A stretch of 63,095 nt of DNA from CAG-488 sp051881315. Its GTDB lineage: Bacteria; Bacillota; Clostridia; Oscillospirales; Acutalibacteraceae. Below the pieces are notes generated by a model. The model did not search any database. It was given only the letters and a program-made list of their open reading frames with translations, and was not told the DNA's origin. The stretch is from assembly GCA_051881315.1 (NCBI GenBank), contig JBJEPQ010000077.1:1-63095 (forward strand). Direction: 5' to 3'. Position numbers and translations under genes: made by a program. This document shows positions 57,695 through 63,095 of this stretch, in pieces (position 1 is the stretch's first letter; the number at the start of each line of letters is the position of its first letter).

Positions 57695-57844
57695 ATTTTC
57701 ATCTCCTAATTGTTTCTCGTTTTTATTATTTCTGTATTTTGCTTTATTATGCGCAAGTTTACATTACTTTTATTTAATTTGTAAAAATATTTCAAAACAT
57801 ATTGCAATTTATATTTAAAATATAACAAAAACATAAAAATTGTA

Positions 57845-57873
57845 TTGACTATATACAATATTAATGCTATAAT
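57845..57873 (+). promoter_or_regulatory. Promoter of the giant adhesin gene
   Basis: TTGACT (57845-57850), 17-base spacer, TATAAT (57868-57873), 40 bases before the ATG. Confidence 0.8.
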
Positions 57874-57913
57874 CAGCATAACCGGTATACTCTTAATTTA
57901 AGGAGGAGTTTAA

Positions 57914-60900
57914 ATGAAGAAAGTCCATCGAGTGGGCAGAAAAACGTTATCCGTCATACTGGCGCTTACGTTTGTGCTCACAACCCTTGTCTGTTTTGAC
58001 ATCGGAGCATTGTTCGGTTCTGCCGTTGATACATCTTCGGCGATCACAGTAACCGACAACAGTATTCCGAACGTGTATTTCTATGCACCGGAACAAGTAT
58101 ATCTTGAGCCGTCCTTAACAGGATACACCGCTCAGGGCAAGTACAATTACCAGTGGTTTGTTGACTCGACGGTTGATTCATCTACAAACCTTGAAACTCT
58201 CAGAACAGGAGAAAATTCGACCGGTAGATTTTACTTCTATTATGAGAACGCAAGTCAGGTAACCGTCTCATACAAATATCTCAGCTATAATATGTCGGAT
58301 ATGACGGCTTATACTCAAACAAGCCAGACCACAACCGGCGATTATGCAAACGCTACCTGTACAGTTAAGCTCGCCGAGTATTCAACTCCGCTCAGAGCTT
58401 ACAATACAAGCGGCACAAGCTCGTATATTTATTATACGAAGGCAGGCAACAAGATTGATACAACTATCACCCGTGACAGTGTATCTCCGTTCCTTGCCGC
58501 ATCGTCAAAGGGCTGCTATATCGAATGGAAGGTAACCTTCGTCGATAAGCTTGACGGTCAGACCAAGGTTGTTTACAGATATACATATCTTTACAAGCCG
58601 TATATCCAGCCGGTTGGTTCCGCAATTCGTACGGTGAATTACCGCGGAACAAATCATTACGGACAGAATATCACATGGATTTCCGGTATTCACTCTCTTA
58701 TGACTAACGGTGACCGTTATCCGAATTCGGCTCAGGGTATCAATAACCTTGTAACCTTCTCGTCCTCAAACCCCGTAGGAGTTCAGTTGGGTAATGTCGG
58801 TACAAAGTATTATGCCCAGTTTGCAACTGCGGTTCAGACGAACGGTTATTTCAAGTATACGGAAATCAACAATGAAGGCAGCGGCGGTTGGTTCAACACA
58901 GACGGAGCAAACAGCCCGTACACAAACGCTCTTTCCTTTAACTATGTTGATAACAATGTTGACTCCAGTTCGGGAGACGTTTCGCAGTATACTTTCTCAA
59001 CAGCGCCTACTGCGGGTCTCACGGTTGACGTCAGCCGTTATTCAAACCTTAAAACTATTCCGAACCTCTCAACAGGTCTCCTCGTAACTGATGATGAAGC
59101 TGCTGATGCCTCAGGTTGCTGGTATGTTGCGGACAGTACCGGAAAGGAGGATCAGTCATTCTCTGAGGCCAATAAGGAAAAAAATTCAACAGCAAATGCT
59201 GAAAGACTTTATAATAACTATAAAAACATTTTTGCCAATGAGGGTACTTTCACATCAAGAGGCAATTATGAAGCTGAGGGCGTTAAATATAACGGACCTA
59301 TTGATATTGCTCTTCTTAACGCATCAAATACAACAAATACATACAACGTCAGAGCCTGTTACCATAACTATCAGGGCGGCGACCGTATAACAAACGTCAG
59401 CGTTATGCCTATCTCTGTTGTTCAGACGAACAAGGAGACGCTCAGAGCGGCTGTTAACCACGCTACAAACGTTGCTGCAAAGTTCGGTCTCAAGACTGAC
59501 GGCTCAAGTGTATATTACAATCAGGGCAACTCAAGCTGGGGCAAGTTTATTGTTCTCTATCAGCTTGCAGGCAAGATGCTTTCCAATCTTGATCTTGCAT
59601 CTACCACAGCAATTACCGCTACGATCAACGGTACAACCTCAAGCTACACTATGTCCACGGTTGTATCGGGACTTGAAAGCGCAATTTCTGATATTGAATC
59701 CAATGCCCGTGTTTCTTCAACAGCGTCTGCACGCTTCCTTGCTCTGAGCAAGACGGACAGCGGTTATACGCTTATCAATGTTGAGGATACCACATCAAAT
59801 TCGGCTGTTGCAGATGTTTCAAAGACCTTCTACTACGGCCAGACCGTTAAGTTCTCGGCTATTGGCTTTGCAGGCTATGAGTATGTCGGCGCAGCCGCAG
59901 GGCTCAAGGATATCGGTACCGAAACAGGTGAGGATTATTCTTCACTCATCACAACAACCGATACTTCAATCAGCGCAAACTATGCAAACGATTCTACACA
60001 GGTTCAGTACACCTTCCTTTATGTTCAGAAGGAATATTCAACCATCGTTGATACAAGAGGCGGCGACTTCAACTATCTCAACGTTATCAACAGCAACTTC
60101 CCGGCAATCGGCGGAATGGGCTATCCGACCTATTCGGCAGATCTTTCTGTTGACACCGACCTCAACTATACCGTAAGCGGAAACGATGTAACTGTATGGA
60201 CGACAGAGGAAACAACTCTTGCTAAGTATCAGTTCCTTCCGTACGTTGCGGAGATTGAAGCTTCAACAGCATATGTACTCAAGTACAAGGTAGCAGGTAC
60301 AGACCCGTCGAACATCAGCTTCTCTCTTTACGGAGCTAACTTCACAGGCGGTGACGGCGATACTACATCATACTACAAATTCAGCGGTGAAAATTCACAG
60401 ATCAAGACCAATGCCGTCGATTCGGGTAAGGCATATCTGAGAATTGAGCTTCTCGGCGACGCAAGAAACGGCAAGAAGATCATGATCAGCGATCTTTGCC
60501 TCACTAAGGCTGACAGAAATGAGCTTTCTCTTCAGCCTTCGGCAGAGTATCCTGCAAACTTTGTTGCAACATCTGCTGATAAGACAGGTATGAGCTATAC
60601 TGCAACAAGCAATTCCTCACTTACTGTTACTTCGCAGTATAACAGCAGCACATACGATCAGAAGCAGCTTCTTCCGTATTACATCAACCTCAAGCCGAAC
60701 GGAAAGTATGTAATCAATTACGAGGTTTCCGGACTTGACGCATCGAAGATCCGCCTTGATCTTGTAAATGACTCTTTCACAGGCGGCAACGGATCTGCTG
60801 CAACAACATATACATTCGCTTCAAGCGGATCGCAGATCACGGTCGGCACTTCCGATGACGGAACTGCTCAGCTCAAGATCACATATGCTTCAGGTATAGC

Positions 60901-63095
60901 CGCAGGAACAAAGGCGACTATCACAAACCTCAGCATCACAAACCTTGACACAAAGACAACGATCACAGGTAAGTTCAGCGACCTTGCAACACTCGGTATC
61001 CCCGTAAGAGAGGGCTACAAGTTTGCAGGCTGGACAGTAAAGGCAAACGACGGCAGCTCATCTGCATACGGCAGTGTAACCGAGACCATTCCCGGCAGTC
61101 TTTATCAGTACAGGTTCGGTACCGGTATCGACGTAGTCGAGGCACAGTGGGCAACAGATACCTGCACAGTTATCTTCCGTAACTATGACGGAGCAGTTGT
61201 CAGCGAGCAGACCGTAGCATACGGCAGCGCAGCAAACGCTCCGACAACAACACCGACACGCTTCGGTTATACATTCAATTCATGGGATACTGACTTCTCA
61301 GCTGTAACTCAGGACCTTATCATTGAGCCGATATTTGACGAGATTAACATTGATGTTATCCTCGACAACTCAACGCTTTCAACCTATGAGGGCTCACAGG
61401 CAACCTTACAGGCAAGCTTCAGCCCGAATGAGCCTGAGATCAGCGATATCACATGGACATCGAGCGCACCGGCTATCGCAACGGTAACCGGAACAACAGG
61501 CAACCGTGGAATAATCACAGGTGTTTCTGCAGGTACTGCGGTTATCACCGCAACCGTTACCTATAACGGAAAGACCTATTCAGAGAGCTGTAACGTAACC
61601 GTTGTTGCTAAGAAGGCAACGGCAGTTGAGATCGTAACACCTCCGACCAAGACAGAGTATTTCGTAGGCGAGACCTTCGATCCGTCAGGTATGCAGATCC
61701 AGGTAACATACAATAACGGAACAAAGTCCGATTATTCCACCTATGATTTCAGCTCGCTTCCCGGAACAGTAACATTTGCAACTGTTTCCACAGCAACAGC
61801 GGGAACAAAGACAGTCCGTCTTACCTATAAGGAGAACGGTACATCCTTGACCGCAACTACAAAGATCACCGTAGTTGCAATTAAACCCACAAAGATTGAG
61901 TTCTCAGGTACTCCCGATAAGACCTTCTTTGTAGGCGACACATCAGCCGCATTCGATGATACAGGACTTGATGTAACCGTAACCTACAACAACGGAACAT
62001 CTCAGTCCTTCGACGCATCTGAGCTTGATATCACTTACAGCGGCTTTGATACAACAACAGCACGCACGATCACAATGACCGGTACCTATGAGGGACTCAG
62101 TGCAAGCTTCGATGTAGTTATCAACTCCGTAGAGCTTGTATCCGTAGCTGTAAAGACCTTGCCGAACAAGACCAGCTATTATGTCGGTGAGGATTTCGAC
62201 CAGACAGGTCTTACTCTTACGGCAAACTACAACAACGGAAGCACACAGACGATTCTGAGCGGAATTACCTGCACAGGATTCAACTCAACGTCTGCAGGCT
62301 CAAAGACAATCACAGCTTCCTACGGCGGAAAGTCCACGACATTTAATGTTGATATCGTAGCTGTTAAGCTCGTATCCATCGCAGTCAAGACAAATCCGAC
62401 AAAGGTCAGCTATTATGTAGGCGACGCTCTCGACACGACGGGACTTACCCTTACGGGAACCTACAACAACGGAACAACAGAAATAATCACATCAGGCTAT
62501 ACCTGCACAGGCTTCGAGTCAACTACTGCAGGAACAAAGACCGTACAGGTTGCATATCAGGGACTTACAACAACCTTCAGCGTAAATGTTCTTGAAGTAA
62601 GCCTTGTATCGGTAGCAGTCAAGACCATGCCGAATAAGGTCAGCTACTTCACAGGTGAAAGCTTCGACCAGACAGGTCTTACCCTTGAAGCAACATACAG
62701 CAACGGCACTACTGAGATAATCGCTTCCGGTATTACCTGCACAGGCTTCAGCTCAACAACAGCCGGAACAAAGACTGTAACTGCAAGCTACGGCGGAAAG
62801 TCCACAACATTTGATGTTGAGGTCAAGGCAATAGTACCTGTAAGCATCAGCATTAAGACTGCTCCGACGAAGACAGAGTATTTCGTAGGCGACAGCTATG
62901 ACGGAACAGGACTTACCGTAAACGTTGTATATAACAACGGAACGAATAAGAACATCACAACAGGCTTCACCGTATCGGGCTTCAGCTCTTCTTCGGCAGG
63001 CACAAAGACATTGACAGTAACCCATGAGGGACTTACTGCAACCTTCGATGTAACAATCAAGGCTATCGAGCTTATCGGAATTGAGATCACAGTTG
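57914..63095 (+). CDS. Giant secreted adhesin with jelly-roll, Flg_new, Big_2 and tandem Big_3 domains (3' end beyond the window)
   Basis: Open from ATG 57914 (AGGAGGAG upstream) to the window edge, 1727 codons without stop. Signal peptide (about 1-40, SVILALTFVLTTLVCF). Residues 40-770 are beta-rich, Asn/Thr/Ser/Tyr-rich and of no family I can name. Two similar jelly-roll-like units follow (about 773-866 and 919-1016), both with FLPY/LLPY, SxFTGGxG and a C-terminal ITNLSI-type strand. Then InlB/Flg_new-type repeats (about 1029-1143; REGYKFAGWTV, RFGYTFNSWD), a Big_2 domain (about 1147-1232; ITWTSSAPAIATV) and at least six Big_3 domains (from about 1236) with PTKTEYFVGE-type openings. A surface protein built for adhesion or cell-wall display; the C-terminal anchor is not seen. 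Confidence 0.93.
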   Translation, partial: MKKVHRVGRKTLSVILALTFVLTTLVCFDIGALFGSAVDTSSAITVTDNSIPNVYFYAPEQVYLEPSLTGYTAQGKYNYQWFVDSTVDSSTNLETLRTGENSTGRFYFYYENASQVTVSYKYLSYNMSDMTAYTQTSQTTTGDYANATCTVKLAEYSTPLRAYNTSGTSSYIYYTKAGNKIDTTITRDSVSPFLAASSKGCYIEWKVTFVDKLDGQTKVVYRYTYLYKPYIQPVGSAIRTVNYRGTNHYGQNITWISGIHSLMTNGDRYPNSAQGINNLVTFSSSNPVGVQLGNVGTKYYAQFATAVQTNGYFKYTEINNEGSGGWFNTDGANSPYTNALSFNYVDNNVDSSSGDVSQYTFSTAPTAGLTVDVSRYSNLKTIPNLSTGLLVTDDEAADASGCWYVADSTGKEDQSFSEANKEKNSTANAERLYNNYKNIFANEGTFTSRGNYEAEGVKYNGPIDIALLNASNTTNTYNVRACYHNYQGGDRITNVSVMPISVVQTNKETLRAAVNHATNVAAKFGLKTDGSSVYYNQGNSSWGKFIVLYQLAGKMLSNLDLASTTAITATINGTTSSYTMSTVVSGLESAISDIESNARVSSTASARFLALSKTDSGYTLINVEDTTSNSAVADVSKTFYYGQTVKFSAIGFAGYEYVGAAAGLKDIGTETGEDYSSLITTTDTSISANYANDSTQVQYTFLYVQKEYSTIVDTRGGDFNYLNVINSNFPAIGGMGYPTYSADLSVDTDLNYTVSGNDVTVWTTEETTLAKYQFLPYVAEIEASTAYVLKYKVAGTDPSNISFSLYGANFTGGDGDTTSYYKFSGENSQIKTNAVDSGKAYLRIELLGDARNGKKIMISDLCLTKADRNELSLQPSAEYPANFVATSADKTGMSYTATSNSSLTVTSQYNSSTYDQKQLLPYYINLKPNGKYVINYEVSGLDASKIRLDLVNDSFTGGNGSAATTYTFASSGSQITVGTSDDGTAQLKITYASGIAAGTKATITNLSITNLDTKTTITGKFSDLATLGIPVREGYKFAGWTVKANDGSSSAYGSVTETIPGSLYQYRFGTGIDVVEAQWATDTCTVIFRNYDGAVVSEQTVAYGSAANAPTTTPTRFGYTFNSWDTDFSAVTQDLIIEPIFDEINIDVILDNSTLSTYEGSQATLQASFSPNEPEISDITWTSSAPAIATVTGTTGNRGIITGVSAGTAVITATVTYNGKTYSESCNVTVVAKKATAVEIVTPPTKTEYFVGETFDPSGMQIQVTYNNGTKSDYSTYDFSSLPGTVTFATVSTATAGTKTVRLTYKENGTSLTATTKITVVAIKPTKIEFSGTPDKTFFVGDTSAAFDDTGLDVTVTYNNGTSQSFDASELDITYSGFDTTTARTITMTGTYEGLSASFDVVINSVELVSVAVKTLPNKTSYYVGEDFDQTGLTLTANYNNGSTQTILSGITCTGFNSTSAGSKTITASYGGKSTTFNVDIVAVKLVSIAVKTNPTKVSYYVGDALDTTGLTLTGTYNNGTTEIITSGYTCTGFESTTAGTKTVQVAYQGLTTTFSVNVLEVSLVSVAVKTMPNKVSYFTGESFDQTGLTLEATYSNGTTEIIASGITCTGFSSTTAGTKTVTASYGGKSTTFDVEVKAIVPVSISIKTAPTKTEYFVGDSYDGTGLTVNVVYNNGTNKNITTGFTVSGFSSSSAGTKTLTVTHEGLTATFDVTIKAIELIGIEITV
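62132..63095 (+). repeat. 234-nt tandem repeats encoding Big_3 domains
   Basis: Repeat starts fall at 62132, 62366, 62600, 62834 and 63068, exactly 234 bases (78 codons) apart, each opening with a (G/A)AGCT-GTATCC-like block encoding LVS(V/I)AVKT. Two earlier, more divergent units begin near 61617 and 61881. The array continues past the window. It is coding, in frame and not a CRISPR. Confidence 0.9.

Noticed and set aside
59091..60176. Short plus-strand frames inside the adhesin gene
   Set aside because: They run in another frame within a continuous open frame from 57914 to the window edge, with basic, low-complexity products typical of shadows.
62132..63095. Regular repeats that might be taken for a CRISPR or satellite array
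   Set aside because: The period is 234 bases, a multiple of three, the frame stays open and each unit encodes a Big_3-type domain.

Overview
The window is a chromosomal segment of a spore-forming, low-to-moderate GC Gram-positive bacterium, most likely of the Oscillospiraceae/Ruminococcaceae (Ruminococcus-like gut Clostridia). The pointers are sporulation and germination genes (spoIVFA/spoIVFB-like pair, spoVAE, gpr, pdaA-like, spoIID), a dockerin-bearing subtilisin and a cohesin-like surface protein, Big_2/Big_3 immunoglobulin-like adhesin domains, strong Shine-Dalgarno sites and sigma-A promoters with 17-bp spacers. Lineage is inferred from gene content; no rRNA gene is present. No phage, intact insertion sequence or CRISPR array was seen.

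Layout. 1-1600: dispersed intergenic repeats, tRNA-Leu(CAA), a glycerophosphodiester phosphodiesterase. 1781-9860: acyl-CoA synthetase, then a spore-gene neighbourhood (M23/SpoIVFA-like, SpoIVFB-like, SpoVAE, rpsT divergent from gpr, dockerin-subtilisin, PdaA-like deacetylase). 9987-12142: cyclophilin, a lipocalin-like membrane-anchored protein, ireB and a companion. 12344-19042: a complete F1Fo ATP synthase operon (atpI-B-E-F-H-A-G-D-C) with a two-carboxylate c subunit and an epsilon subunit lacking its C-terminal domain. 19289-23703: ymdB-SBP-recG operon. 23898-32184: cohesin-like protein, phosphoesterase, M28-like peptidase, YjjG-like phosphatase, secreted alpha/beta hydrolase, phosphoglucomutase. 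32249-32680: tRNA-Leu(UAA) followed by stacked hairpins, including a likely group II intron domain V/VI remnant. 32682-44287: aminotransferase, ECF sigma/DUF4349 anti-sigma pair, FliB-like methylase, a DUF5685/J-domain operon, spoIID, ferredoxin, MarR-TauE, tRNA/rRNA methyltransferases. 44306-46093: a cysteine biosynthesis locus, cysK, with a Cys-rich leader peptide, a putative attenuator, an inverted-repeat operator and an Rrf2 regulator. 46177-50737: a Bce-type ABC transporter operon preceded by a BceR-like site, then an LCP ligase. 50914-57417: a seven-gene, tightly coupled operon of peptidases and metabolic enzymes. 57914-63095: the first 1727 codons of a very large secreted adhesin with 234-nt tandem repeats, running off the window.

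The strongest candidate for an undescribed system is the cysK regulatory region at 44306-44690: an operator flanking the -35 box, a 32-residue leader peptide with five Cys codons within ten codons, a factor-independent terminator placed after it with a possible competing pairing, then a second short ORF before cysK. The 7-4-7 plus 13-bp plus half-site architecture in front of the Bce-type transporter is the second most striking regulatory element.
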